A stretch of DNA of 64,000 nt from Agrococcus carbonis (lineage in GTDB: Bacteria; Actinomycetota; Actinomycetes; Actinomycetales; Microbacteriaceae): positions 1,116,001-1,180,000 of the forward strand of contig NZ_LT629734.1 of assembly GCF_900104705.1 (NCBI RefSeq), given 5' to 3'. The notes below the pieces were generated by a model. It worked only from the letters and a program-made list of their open reading frames with translations. It searched no databases and was not told the DNA's origin. The stretch's first letter is position 1, and every line of letters starts with the position of its first letter. Shown one piece after another: positions 8,383-16,140 of the stretch. The translations under genes and the position numbers were made by a program.

Positions 8383-8443
8383 CCGGCCAGGCTATCCACG
8401 GCGGCTCCGGATGCGGCGCGGCCGGACGCGTAGACTCGCGCCC

Positions 8444-9406
8444 GTGAGCGCAAACCACGGTACGAAGGCGGTCATCGCGGCGTTCCTCGCGAACACCGGC
8501 ATCGCCATCACCAAGTTCATCGCCTGGTTCTTCTCGGGCTCGGCATCGATGCTGGCCGAGGCGATCCACTCCGTCGCCGACGCCGGCAACCAGCTGCTGC
8601 TGCTGCTCGGCGGGCGGCTCGCGAAGAAGCAGGCGACGCCCGACCACCCGTTCGGCTACGGGCGCGAGCGCTACATCTGGGCGTTCATCGTCGCGCTCGT
8701 GCTCTTCTCGGTCGGCGGGCTGTTCTCGATCTACGAGGGTGTGAGCAAGCTGCAGCACCCGCACGAGATCGAGGTGCCGTGGCTGCCGCTCACCGTGCTC
8801 GGCATCGCGATCGTGCTCGAGTCGTTCTCCATCCGCGTCGCGATCCGCGAGGCCAACCAGGTGCGCGGCACGACGCGCTGGTGGGAGTTCATCCGCAAGG
8901 CGAAGAGCCCCGAGCTGCCCGTCATCCTGCTCGAGGACCTCGCGGCGCTGCTCGGCCTCAGCTTCGCCTTCGTCGCGGTCGGCCTCTCGGTGCTCACCGG
9001 CAACCCGGTCTTCGACGCCATCGGCACGCTCATGATCGGCACGCTCCTGATCCTCGTCGCCGCGGTGCTCGCGGTCGAGATGAAGTCGCTGCTGATCGGC
9101 GAGGGCGCGACGCGCGAGGACCAGCAGCGGATCCAGCGCGTGCTGAACGCCAACCCCGGCGTCGAGTCGCTCATCCACATGAAGACGCTCTACCTCGGCC
9201 CCGACGAGCTCATGATCGCCGCCAAGGTCGCGTTCCCGCCGCAGTCCGACATCGAGCACGTCGCGCGCACGATCAACGACCTCGAGGGGCAGCTGCGCGC
9301 CGAGGTGCCGCAGGCACGGGTCATCTACATCGAGCCCGACCTCTACGTCGCGAAGCCGGAGATCGCGCCCTCGACCGACCACATCGTCATCCAGTCGGGC
9401 AACTGA
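8444..9406 (+). CDS. Cation diffusion facilitator (CDF) family transporter
   Basis: 320 residues from GTG 8444, with TAGACT (8431-8436) 7 nt upstream, so probably leaderless. Six transmembrane helices, the CDF signature MLAEAIHSVADAGNQ with the H-x3-D metal ligands in helix 2, a cytosolic C-terminal domain with GVESLIHMKTLYLGPDELMIAAKV, and a histidine-poor loop. Such proteins export Zn2+, Fe2+ or Mn2+ by proton antiport. The long loop after helix 4 (REANQVRGTTRWWEFIRKAK) is typical of the actinobacterial subgroup. Metal not predictable. Confidence 0.9.
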   Translation: MSANHGTKAVIAAFLANTGIAITKFIAWFFSGSASMLAEAIHSVADAGNQLLLLLGGRLAKKQATPDHPFGYGRERYIWAFIVALVLFSVGGLFSIYEGVSKLQHPHEIEVPWLPLTVLGIAIVLESFSIRVAIREANQVRGTTRWWEFIRKAKSPELPVILLEDLAALLGLSFAFVAVGLSVLTGNPVFDAIGTLMIGTLLILVAAVLAVEMKSLLIGEGATREDQQRIQRVLNANPGVESLIHMKTLYLGPDELMIAAKVAFPPQSDIEHVARTINDLEGQLRAEVPQARVIYIEPDLYVAKPEIAPSTDHIVIQSGN

Positions 9407-9432
9407 CAGGACTGGTTGTGTAGGCTGTCTGC

Positions 9433-9849
9433 ATGGACTTCCTGCACTCCCTGCTCGTCGCCGTCCACCTGATCGGGGCCTCGCTCCTGGTCGGGACCTT
9501 CTTCGTGCAGATGCGCGCGAAGGCGGGCCACAGCTTCCCGATCATGCTCATCGGCGCCTCCCTGCAGCTGGTCTCGGGCGTCGCGCTCTACGGCCTCGCG
9601 ATGGCCGGCGATGGCGAGCCCAACCACATGAAGCTCGGCATCAAGGGCCTCGTCGCCGTCGTCGTCTTCGTCGCCGCGCTCATCGGCTTCCTGCGCCAGA
9701 AGGCGATCCGCAAGGAGCGCGCGACGCTGCAGGCCGGCGGGGCCCAGGTCGTCGCCGACGTAGCGATCGAGCGCAAGCTCATGCCGTTCTTCCACGCCGC
9801 CGGCGGGCTCGCGCTCGTCAACCTGCTCATCGCCGTCTTCTGGCGCTGA
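9433..9849 (+). CDS. Four-helix membrane protein, function unknown
   Basis: 138 residues with four predicted helices. His12 lies in the first helix (LLVAVHLIGASLLVGTFF) and His121 in the last (FFHAAGGLAL), which recalls the metal- or haem-binding helices of CopD-like proteins, but no confident family match is possible by eye. TAGGCT (9421-9426) is 6 nt before ATG, so the mRNA is likely leaderless. It is followed by a small membrane protein 27 nt later. Confidence 0.65.
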   Translation: MDFLHSLLVAVHLIGASLLVGTFFVQMRAKAGHSFPIMLIGASLQLVSGVALYGLAMAGDGEPNHMKLGIKGLVAVVVFVAALIGFLRQKAIRKERATLQAGGAQVVADVAIERKLMPFFHAAGGLALVNLLIAVFWR

Positions 9850-9876
9850 TGGCCCGCAGCATCACGGGGTGAGCGG

Positions 9877-10125
9877 ATGGGTTGGCTCGAGCCGGCAGCG
9901 TGGGCGGTGGTGCTCGGCACCACGGTCGCGCTCGTCCTGCTCGGGCCGCGCATCTGGCACAGCCGCTCGTGGCAGCGGGCACGCAGATCCGCAGGCCCCG
10001 GCATCTTCGATGAGATCTACCGGCCGGCGGTCTACGAGCAGCAGCTGGCCGCGCAGAGCGAGGCCGAGGCGGGCGACAGCGTCGACCTGCGCGAGCCGAA
10101 GCGCCGCCGCCCGCCCCTGACCTGA
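9877..10125 (+). CDS. Small single-helix membrane protein
   Basis: 82 residues: one N-terminal transmembrane helix (PAAWAVVLGTTVALVLLG) followed by a basic and then acidic cytosolic tail ending KRRRPPLT. No family recognised. ATG 9877 is 27 nt after the four-helix membrane protein on the same strand, so the two are probably cotranscribed. Confidence 0.5.
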   Translation: MGWLEPAAWAVVLGTTVALVLLGPRIWHSRSWQRARRSAGPGIFDEIYRPAVYEQQLAAQSEAEAGDSVDLREPKRRRPPLT

Positions 10126-10204
10126 CGGCGGGCGGCCCCTCGAGCGGCGAGCGGGCGCGTCGCGCTGATCGGCGGGCGTCGCGGCAGCTCGGCCGACCGA
10201 GAGC

Positions 10205-10666
10205 TCAGCGACGGCCGGCGAAGAAGGCGCGCAGCTGCGCCTCGGCCTCGTCGGCGAGCACGCCTGAGACCACCTCGACGCGGTGCGGCAGCCGCCGCTC
10301 GCGCAGCACGTCGACGACGCTGCCGGCCGCGCCGGCCTTCTCGTCCCACGCGCCGAAGACCACCCGCTCGATGCGGCTCGCGAGGATCGCGCCCGCGCAC
10401 ATGACGCACGGCTCGAGCGTCACGACGAGCGCGCATCCGTCGAGCCGCCACGAGCCCTGCCGCGCCGCCGCCTCGCGCAGCGCGACCACTTCGGCGTGCG
10501 CGGTCGGATCGTGCCGCGCCTCGCGCTCGTTGCGGCCCGTGCCGATCACGGCGCCGGATGCGTCGACCACGACCGCGCCGACGGGCACGTCGGCCGTCGT
10601 CGCGGCTCGCGCGGCCTCGTCGAGGGCGAGCCGCATGAGGCGCTCGTCGCGCGCGGCAGCCCGCAT
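10205..10666 (-). CDS. tadA: tRNA adenosine deaminase (nucleoside deaminase)
   Basis: About 153 residues of the cytidine/deoxycytidylate deaminase fold. Zinc ligands and catalytic Glu are visible in [10 protein letters not shown] (HAE) and PCVMCAGAI (PCxxC). It converts A34 to inosine in tRNA-Arg(ACG); the substrate tRNA gene lies in this same window at 28.8 kb. Two in-frame ATGs are possible (10672 and 10666); GAGGGG is well spaced only for the second. It is divergent from upp with a 54-nt gap. Confidence 0.9.
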   Translation of the reverse strand: MRAAARDERLMRLALDEAARAATTADVPVGAVVVDASGAVIGTGRNEREARHDPTAHAEVVALREAAARQGSWRLDGCALVVTLEPCVMCAGAILASRIERVVFGAWDEKAGAAGSVVDVLRERRLPHRVEVVSGVLADEAEAQLRAFFAGRR

Positions 10667-10720
10667 CCGCATCCCCTCGCCCGGCCCGGGCGCCCGGCTG
10701 CGCCCACTACCCTGAACCCT

Positions 10721-11359
10721 ATGCGAGTCCACGTCGCCGACCACCCGCTCATCACCCACAAGCTCACCGTGCTGCGGGATGAGCGCACGCCCTCCCCCAC
10801 GTTCCGCTCGCTCGTCGGTGAGCTCATGACGCTGCTCGCCTACGAGGCGACGCGCAACGTGCGCGTGACGCCGCGCGAGATCCGCACGCCGGTGACGACG
10901 ACGACGGGCGTCGCGATCGCCGAGCCCCGCCCGCTCGTCGTCCCGATCCTGCGCGCGGGACTCGGGATGCTCGAGGGCATGACGGCGCTCGTGCCCACCG
11001 CCGAGGTCGGGTTCCTCGGCATGGCCCGCAACGAGGTCACGCTCGAGCCGACGACCTACGCCGAGCGGCTGCCCGACGACCTCTCCGACCGGCAGTGCTT
11101 CGTGCTCGACCCCATGCTCGCGACCGGCGGCTCGCTCTCCGGCGCGATGCAGTTCCTCTTCGACCGCGGCGCCGTCGACGTGACCGCGATCTGCCTGCTC
11201 GGCACGCCCGAGGGCCTCGAGCGCGTCGAGCGCGACATGGAGGGGCGCGACGTGACGATCGTGCTCGGCGCGCTCGACGAGCGCCTCAACGAGCACGGCT
11301 TCATCGTGCCGGGGCTCGGCGACGCCGGCGACCGGCTCTACGGCACCGTCGGCGACTGA
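10721..11359 (+). CDS. upp: Uracil phosphoribosyltransferase
   Basis: 212 residues, the usual length. It opens [20 protein letters not shown], has the PRPP-binding loop [15 protein letters not shown] and the C-terminal uracil-contact segment [18 protein letters not shown]. It makes UMP from uracil and PRPP in pyrimidine salvage. TACCCT (10708-10713) stands 7 nt before ATG, so it is probably leaderless. Close divergence from the deaminase gene tadA is common in actinobacteria. Confidence 0.96.
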   Translation: MRVHVADHPLITHKLTVLRDERTPSPTFRSLVGELMTLLAYEATRNVRVTPREIRTPVTTTTGVAIAEPRPLVVPILRAGLGMLEGMTALVPTAEVGFLGMARNEVTLEPTTYAERLPDDLSDRQCFVLDPMLATGGSLSGAMQFLFDRGAVDVTAICLLGTPEGLERVERDMEGRDVTIVLGALDERLNEHGFIVPGLGDAGDRLYGTVGD

Positions 11360-11476
11360 CGCGCTCGCGGCGCCCCATTCGCCGGGCGCCGCATGGCCGA
11401 CTCGCCGTCGCGCGTACCGCGCGCCGCCCGTCCGGCGCGCCCGTTTCCGTCATGGTTCGTCACATTCTTGCGTCGT

Positions 11477-11506
11477 TTGACTTCCGACGCTCGAAGCCGC
11501 GATACT
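11477..11506 (+). promoter_or_regulatory. Strong sigma-70 type promoter of the winged-helix regulator leader
   Basis: TTGACT (11477-11482), an 18-nt spacer and GATACT (11501-11506), with 7 nt to an ATG at 11514. This is one of the few near-consensus -35/-10 pairs in the window. Transcription should begin at or next to the ATG, giving a leaderless message. Confidence 0.7.
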
Positions 11507-11513
11507 GGCAGGC

Positions 11514-11609
11514 ATGACGACCACCTTCCGCCCCCAGTCCGTCCTCGCGACGAACGGGACGAACGGCATGATGATGCCGATGGTCGACATGCGTCGAATG
11601 TGTGCTTGA
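11514..11609 (+). CDS. Leaderless Met-rich leader peptide (uORF)
   Basis: 31 codons beginning MTTTFRPQ and ending MMMPMVDMRRMCA, with 7 methionines among the last 13 residues. It starts exactly where transcription from the TTGACT/GATACT promoter should begin and stops about 200 nt before the winged-helix regulator, in a leader with several alternative hairpins. It is in frame with that regulator but separated by at least two in-frame stops (11607 and 11649). The position and biased composition suggest a sensing leader peptide rather than a functional protein. I infer this; there is no homologue evidence. Confidence 0.55.
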   Translation: MTTTFRPQSVLATNGTNGMMMPMVDMRRMCA

Positions 11610-11627
11610 GCACAGCTCGCACCGCCC

Positions 11628-11744
11628 GACCGCTCCTTGAGGAGTCGCTGACGCCACGGCGTCGCGCTCCGTGGGCCTGAGCAGCCCCGAGCGGTCCCCG
11701 AGCCCACGCGGCTCGCATTCGACACGCACCGACCCACGGGTCGG
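11628..11744 (+). promoter_or_regulatory. Structured mRNA leader with mutually exclusive hairpins
   Basis: Four stems are visible: GACCGCTC (11628-11635) with GAGCGGTC (11689-11696); CTCC (11633-11636) with GGAG (11641-11644); GACGCC (11650-11655) with GGCGTC (11658-11663); CCGACCC (11729-11735) with GGGTCGG (11738-11744). The first two share 11633-11635 and cannot form together. The last can be replaced by CGACCC with GGGTCG at 11751-11756. This is the kind of alternative pairing seen in attenuators. It fills the only stretch over 300 bases without a sizeable gene (11360-11813). Confidence 0.5.
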
Positions 11745-11813
11745 CCACCTGGGTCGACGGCCCTCATCGCCCGCATCGGGGCGGCCGCCGACCGCACGCC
11801 GGAAGGCCCCACC

Positions 11814-12536
11814 ATGACCATCACCGCATTCCCGACCCGCACCCGACGCCCGTCCCGCGAGCTGCCTGCCGTCCACGGCTCGAGCGCGCTCGCTCCGGCA
11901 CCGCTGCGCCCCGCGCCGCCGGCCGCCGCCGCCCCCTCGAGCCCCGTCCGCGCCGTGCCCGAGGGCACCGAGGCACGCGGCTTCGTGCTCTACGTCGGCC
12001 TCGGCGAGGACGCCGCGGCCGCCGACCGGATCGAGCTGGCCCGCCTGGTCGGCGAGCTGCGGGCGCTCACGAGCCGGCTCGCGCCCAGCGCCCAGACGCA
12101 CGCCGCCGTGGCACTCGCGCCGGCCGGCGCCGGCGGCCGCGACGTCGACGTGGTGCGCCGCGCGCTCGGCGACCCGGCCGTGCAGCAGCCGGCGCCCGAG
12201 GTCGACCCGGGCATCGTCATCGACCTCACGCGCAAGCGCGTCGCGATCGGCGACGAGGTCGCCCCGCTCACCTACCGCGAGTTCGAGCTGCTGCAGCACA
12301 TCGTGCTGCGCGAGGGCACGACGGTCGGCCGCTGCGACATCATCGACGCGCTGTGGGACGCGGACGCCGACGACCGGCCGAACGAGCGCACGATCGACGT
12401 GCACGTGCGCCGGCTGCGCGCGAAGCTCGGGGACTACGCCGAGGTGATCCGCACGGTGCGGGGGGCGGGCTACCGCTTCGACCGGCACGCCGACGTGACG
12501 GTGCTCGCCGGCGGACCGAGCCCCGACCGCTTCTGA
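11814..12536 (+). CDS. OmpR/PhoB-type winged-helix transcriptional regulator without receiver Asp
   Basis: 240 residues. Residues 1-60 are Pro/Ala-rich. Residues about 60-110 hold a conserved-looking domain (GFVLYVGLGEDAAAADRIEL, then AQTHAAVALAP) where a receiver domain would normally sit, but no phosphorylatable Asp motif is seen. The C-terminal 140-222 region is a clear PhoB-type winged helix (LTYREFELLQHIVL, then NERTIDVHVRRLRAKLG and VRGAGYRFD). I recognise this as a Microbacteriaceae-type orphan regulator of unknown target. Expression is probably set by the long leader and the Met-rich leader peptide before it. Confidence 0.8.
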   Translation: MTITAFPTRTRRPSRELPAVHGSSALAPAPLRPAPPAAAAPSSPVRAVPEGTEARGFVLYVGLGEDAAAADRIELARLVGELRALTSRLAPSAQTHAAVALAPAGAGGRDVDVVRRALGDPAVQQPAPEVDPGIVIDLTRKRVAIGDEVAPLTYREFELLQHIVLREGTTVGRCDIIDALWDADADDRPNERTIDVHVRRLRAKLGDYAEVIRTVRGAGYRFDRHADVTVLAGGPSPDRF

Positions 12537-12616
12537 CCCCACCGCATCCGCCGCTGGGGTACACCGGAACACAGCGAAATCACAGCGGGAACTGGGCGCG
12601 CTCGTTACCGTTCCGT

Positions 12617-12726
12617 TATACCGTCGAGGCACGTCGATCGTAGTGCTGTGGCGGTCGACGGAAGCGAGGGCGACGCCCCGCTTGGTGCAAGGGACTGGGG
12701 CCGGTCGGGCGATGCTCGACCGGCCC
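12617..12726 (+). ncRNA. Candidate structured small RNA between wHTH gene and hydrolase
   Basis: TATACC (12617-12622) could be a -10. Downstream are GGCAC (12628-12632)/GTGCT (12643-12647 region), a stem AAGCGAGGGC (12662-12671)/GCCCCGCTT (12675-12683) with one bulged A, and a 13-bp terminator hairpin. CCGTCGA (12621-12627) can also pair with TCGACGG (12655-12661). No reading frame with a start and typical codon use covers it. No -35 is convincing, and no known RNA family is recognised. It may alternatively be the 3' end of the winged-helix mRNA. Confidence 0.35.
12698..12726. terminator. 13-bp hairpin between converging genes
   Basis: GGGCCGGTCGGGC (12698-12710) pairs with GCTCGACCGGCCC (12714-12726) around a GAT loop, with one G-T wobble. 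It lies between the winged-helix regulator (+) and the hydrolase (-) and can serve both strands. There is TCTT but no long T-run after it. Confidence 0.6.
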
Positions 12727-12786
12727 TCTTGCTGTCCGCGGCGGGTGCGGTCGGGGCGCCGAGCCGCTCGAGCTCGCGTGCGCCGA

Positions 12787-13557
12787 TCAGCCCAGGTGCG
12801 CGGCCAGGAAGGCGGATGCGCTGCGGCGGAAGGCGCCCGAGGTGGGTGCGTCGATGTGGTTGCGCCCGGGGATCTCCTCGAAGCGCCCGTCGGGCAGCAG
12901 CGGCAGCAGCTCGCGGGTGTCGGCCGCGCGGCGATCCTTCGCGCCCGTCATGAGCAGCGTCGGCACCTGCGGCGGTGCCTGGGTGGGGTCGAAGAGCGTG
13001 CGCGAGACCTCGCCGGCGAGCGTCACGAGCGTCGCGGGGTCGTGCTCGGGGAAGACGCCCACGAGATCGACGATGAATGACTCCATCGGGCCCGGCTCCG
13101 CCTCGCCGGCGAGCGCCCGGCGCGCGAGGTCGACGTCGAAGCGCTGGAACGGGTCGCCCGCGGGCAGCCCGCCGAGCACGAGCGCGCGGAACGCGTGCGG
13201 CCGCGTGCCCGCGTGCCGCCAGAGCAGCCGCGCGCCCATCGAGTAGCCGATCGCCCCGGGCGCCTCGTCGATGGCGAGCTGCTCGAGCACCGCATCGACG
13301 TCGTCGACGAACCGCGGCACGTCGTAGCCGACGCTCGGCCGGTCGCTCTCACCGTGGCCGCGCAGGTCCATCGCGATGCCGCGGAGGCCCTGCTCGGCGA
13401 GCGCGCCGCCCCACCCGCTGCCGATCCAGTTGCGCTGCGCGTTGGAGGAGAAGCCGTGGATCATGAGCACCGGCCGGCCGCCCGGGTCGCCGAGCTCGTG
13501 CAGCGCGATCCGCACGCCGTCTGGCGCCATCGCGAACGCCGTCGCCCTGCTGCCCAT
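12787..13557 (-). CDS. Alpha/beta hydrolase
   Basis: 256 residues with the full alpha/beta-hydrolase set: oxyanion loop LMIHGFSSN (HG), DLRGHGESDRP, nucleophile elbow GYSMG (Ser), an acidic residue in LLMTGAKDRRAADT and catalytic His in GRNHIDAP. A cytosolic esterase or lipase-like enzyme of unknown substrate. TAGCCT on the minus strand lies 6 nt before ATG 13557 (leaderless), and the same 36-nt gap serves the divergent amidotransferase gene. Confidence 0.9.
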   Translation of the reverse strand: MGSRATAFAMAPDGVRIALHELGDPGGRPVLMIHGFSSNAQRNWIGSGWGGALAEQGLRGIAMDLRGHGESDRPSVGYDVPRFVDDVDAVLEQLAIDEAPGAIGYSMGARLLWRHAGTRPHAFRALVLGGLPAGDPFQRFDVDLARRALAGEAEPGPMESFIVDLVGVFPEHDPATLVTLAGEVSRTLFDPTQAPPQVPTLLMTGAKDRRAADTRELLPLLPDGRFEEIPGRNHIDAPTSGAFRRSASAFLAAHLG

Positions 13558-13593
13558 GCGCTTAGGCTAGCCGCACGAGAGAGAGGCCCCGCA

Positions 13594-14283
13594 TTGGCGC
13601 GTTCCGTCCTGTTCGTCGAGCACATCGAGTACGAGACCGGCGGGCACGCCATGACGCTGCTCAGCCACCTGCCGACCCGCGAGGCGGTCTTCGAGACCCG
13701 GCTGCCGCCGCTCGACGAGATCGCCGGCATCGTCATCACGGGCGGCCAGATGAGCGCCGCGGAGGTCGACCGGTTCCCCTCGCTGCAGGCCGCCGCCGAC
13801 CTCGCGCTGCGGGCGATCGACGCCGACATCCCGGTGCTCGGCCTCTGCCTCGGCCACCAGATCATCGGGCGTGCGCTCGGCGGCGAGCACCGCGAGGGCG
13901 CGGTCGACGCGGTCGGCATCATCGACATCGAGCTCGTCGCCCCCGATCCATGGCTCGGCGACCACGTCGGCACGATCGGCGCCATGCGCTGGAACTCCGA
14001 CGTCGTCTCGCTGCCGCCCGGGGCGACGCTGCTCGCCCGCAGCGACACCGTCGACAACGATGCCTTCCGCTACGGATCCGCCGTCGGCATGCAGTTCCAC
14101 CTCGAGGCCGACGACCGCGTCATGCGGCTGTGGGACTCGGTCGCGTCGCCGACCCTCAGCGAGCTGCGCTCAGCGGATGCGGTGGCGGGCTGGCGCGAGC
14201 ACCTCGCGACCGACGAGACCCTGCTCGGCGTCGTCGAGCGCGGCTTCGGCGCCTTCGCCGAGGCGTGCGCCGCGCGCCTGTGA
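13594..14283 (+). CDS. Class I glutamine amidotransferase-like protein
   Basis: 229 residues from TTG 13594, chosen because GAGAGAGG ends 7 nt upstream and no ATG/GTG fits. The triad of class I amidotransferases is present: nucleophile C85 in VLGLCLGHQIIGRALGG, and His-x-Glu in GMQFHLEAD. The protein resembles stand-alone GMP-synthase-like amidotransferases that may act on glutamine or gamma-glutamyl compounds; no synthase partner gene is adjacent. A peptidase gene of another fold-related family (S51) follows 67 nt later. Confidence 0.85.
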   Translation: MARSVLFVEHIEYETGGHAMTLLSHLPTREAVFETRLPPLDEIAGIVITGGQMSAAEVDRFPSLQAAADLALRAIDADIPVLGLCLGHQIIGRALGGEHREGAVDAVGIIDIELVAPDPWLGDHVGTIGAMRWNSDVVSLPPGATLLARSDTVDNDAFRYGSAVGMQFHLEADDRVMRLWDSVASPTLSELRSADAVAGWREHLATDETLLGVVERGFGAFAEACAARL

Positions 14284-14350
14284 CGGCCGTGGACACGCGC
14301 CCGGCCGCGCGGCATGCTCGACGCGTGACCCGCATCCGGACCCCGCGCGC

Positions 14351-15043
14351 ATGAAGTACCTGCTCACCTCGAACGGCATCACCAACGCCAGCATCCGCGC
14401 CGCGCTCGAGCGGATGCTCGGCAAGCCGATCGCCGAGTCCACGGCGCTGCTCGTGCCGACCGGCGCGCATCCGTTCCCCGAGGGCCCCGACATGGTGCGC
14501 GGCGTCACCGACGGCACGGTCGGCGGACCGCTCAGCCGGATCGGCTGGCGCTCGCTCGGCGTGCTCGAGCTCACCGCGCTGCCGACCGTGCGGCGCGACC
14601 AGTGGGAGGCGGCCGTGCGCGGGGTCGACGCGCTGCTCGTCTGGGGCGGCGACGTGCTCTACCTCGTGCACTGGATGCGCGAGTCGGGGCTCGCGGACCT
14701 CCTCCCCGAGTTGCACGACACCGTGTACTTGGGCGTGAGCGCCGGCAGCATCACCGTCACCCCGCACAACTGCGACGCAGCGTTCGACCTGCGCTTCGTC
14801 CCGGACGGAAGCGACATGGGGCGCGACGCCGAGCGCGCGCTCGGGCTCGTGGGCTTCGCGCTCTACCCGCACCTCGGCCATCCCGACATGGAGGACGCGT
14901 CGCTCGAGCGCATCGCGGAGTGGGCGGCCGACATCCCCGCGCCCGTGTACGCGATCGATGACGATACGGCGCTCGCCGTGGTCGACGGCGAGGTCGAGGT
15001 GATCTCGGAGGGCACGTGGGAGCGGCTCGAGCCGCGTCCCTGA
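14351..15043 (+). CDS. Peptidase S51 family protein (dipeptidase E-like)
   Basis: 230 residues. The S51 nucleophile elbow YLGVSAGSITV puts the Ser at residue 130, in the place held by Cys in class I amidotransferases. A later YPHLGHPDMED carries the candidate catalytic His. Family members cleave Asp-X dipeptides or cyanophycin. Length is normal for PepE-like proteins. No signal peptide, so it is cytosolic. No obvious Shine-Dalgarno precedes ATG 14351. Confidence 0.85.
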   Translation: MKYLLTSNGITNASIRAALERMLGKPIAESTALLVPTGAHPFPEGPDMVRGVTDGTVGGPLSRIGWRSLGVLELTALPTVRRDQWEAAVRGVDALLVWGGDVLYLVHWMRESGLADLLPELHDTVYLGVSAGSITVTPHNCDAAFDLRFVPDGSDMGRDAERALGLVGFALYPHLGHPDMEDASLERIAEWAADIPAPVYAIDDDTALAVVDGEVEVISEGTWERLEPRP

Positions 15044-15077
15044 GGGCGGGCGCCCTGGAGGACGCCCGCCCAGCCGC

Positions 15078-16043
15078 TCACGCGACGACCGTGAGGCGCT
15101 CGGTCGCCGCGGTACGGCTCACGCCGCGGCGCGCGAGCCGCCACGCCGCGGCGCCCACGACGAGCATCAGGGCCGAGCCCAGGAGCCCGAGCGGCGCCGT
15201 CAGCACCGCATCCGCGCCCGGAGCGACGATGAGGAAGCTCGGCACGACGGCGTTGAGGATGCCGTGCGCCGCGGCGACGGGCACCACGCTGCCGGTGCGC
15301 TCGCGGATCGCCGAGAGCACGAATGACATGGCGATGCAGAAGACCACCATCGCGACGACGCCGAGCGGCGCGCCGCCGTAGTTGTAGCCCTGCAGGATGA
15401 GCGGCGTGTGCCAGAGGCCCCACGCCGTGCCGACGAGCAGGTTGGCGCGCACGACGCCGAGGTGTCGCAGCTGCTCCCACAGCAGGCCGCGCCAGCCGTA
15501 CTCCTCCCCCATCGCGACGAGTCCGTTCACCGTCCAGCCGGCGACCACGGCCATGAGCATCGCGGCCGCGAGCAGCACAGGCAGCGGCGGCGGCGCGCCC
15601 GCGCCCGCGACCGCGTCGGAGCCGAGGAGCGCCGCTGCGCCCGCGAGGATCTCCGCGTCGGTCGTCGCGAGGCCCAACAGCGGCAGCCCGAGCAGGTTGC
15701 CGCCGGTGAGGTGGGCCGCCACGAAGAGCGCAACGAAGGCGAGCACCGCGGCGACGGGTGCGACGAGGAAGACGAGCACCCCGCCGCGGCGAGGCAGGCG
15801 CAGCCGATCGCGCCGCATGCCGCGCTCGGCGATGAGCGCCGCGACGAACGGCGAGGGCATCACGAGCAGGCCCATCGCGGCGATGCCCGCGATCGAGTCG
15901 AGTGGCGTGCGCGTGAGGAAGAGGCCGAGGCCCACGAGGGCGGCCCAGCCGTACGCGATCAGGAGGAAGGTGAGGATGGTGCGCCGGCGGTCGGCGCCGG
16001 ATGCGGTGCGCACGTCGGCGCGCGGGGTGTCGGGTCCGTGCAT
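15078..16043 (-). CDS. CPBP family intramembrane metalloprotease
   Basis: 321 residues with about eight hydrophobic segments. The CPBP/Abi core motifs are present: EEYGWRGLLWEQL with E180-E181, then GTAWGLWHTPLIL and a final AAAHGILNAVVP His. This predicts a Rce1-like glutamic/metal protease in the membrane. It is divergent from an ArsR-type regulator, and its upstream region carries one copy of an 18-bp repeated operator (16087-16104), so repression by that regulator is likely. Confidence 0.88.
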   Translation of the reverse strand: MHGPDTPRADVRTASGADRRRTILTFLLIAYGWAALVGLGLFLTRTPLDSIAGIAAMGLLVMPSPFVAALIAERGMRRDRLRLPRRGGVLVFLVAPVAAVLAFVALFVAAHLTGGNLLGLPLLGLATTDAEILAGAAALLGSDAVAGAGAPPPLPVLLAAAMLMAVVAGWTVNGLVAMGEEYGWRGLLWEQLRHLGVVRANLLVGTAWGLWHTPLILQGYNYGGAPLGVVAMVVFCIAMSFVLSAIRERTGSVVPVAAAHGILNAVVPSFLIVAPGADAVLTAPLGLLGSALMLVVGAAAWRLARRGVSRTAATERLTVVA

Positions 16044-16086
16044 GGATGGCTCTCTGCTGAGTGACGCCCGAGAGGGGCGGCGAGTG

Positions 16087-16140
16087 CATTCTCGCGATTG
16101 GGAATGTACACACCCGGTGCTACATTCTCAAGTATGGGAA
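16087..16140. promoter_or_regulatory. Paired 18-bp operator of the ArsR-type regulator
   Basis: Two direct copies of CATTCTC-N5-TGGGAA lie at 16087-16104 and 16123-16140, 36 bp apart start to start. Each is also an imperfect dyad (TTCTC/GGGAA). The second copy overlaps the regulator's ATG (16134), and the first is 44 bp upstream of the divergent CPBP gene. This is the expected layout for autoregulation plus control of the neighbour. Confidence 0.65.

Noticed and set aside
11514..12536. The Met-rich ORF as the true N-terminus of the winged-helix regulator
   Set aside because: Same frame, but stops at 11607 and 11649 separate them, and the regulator has its own ATG 11814.
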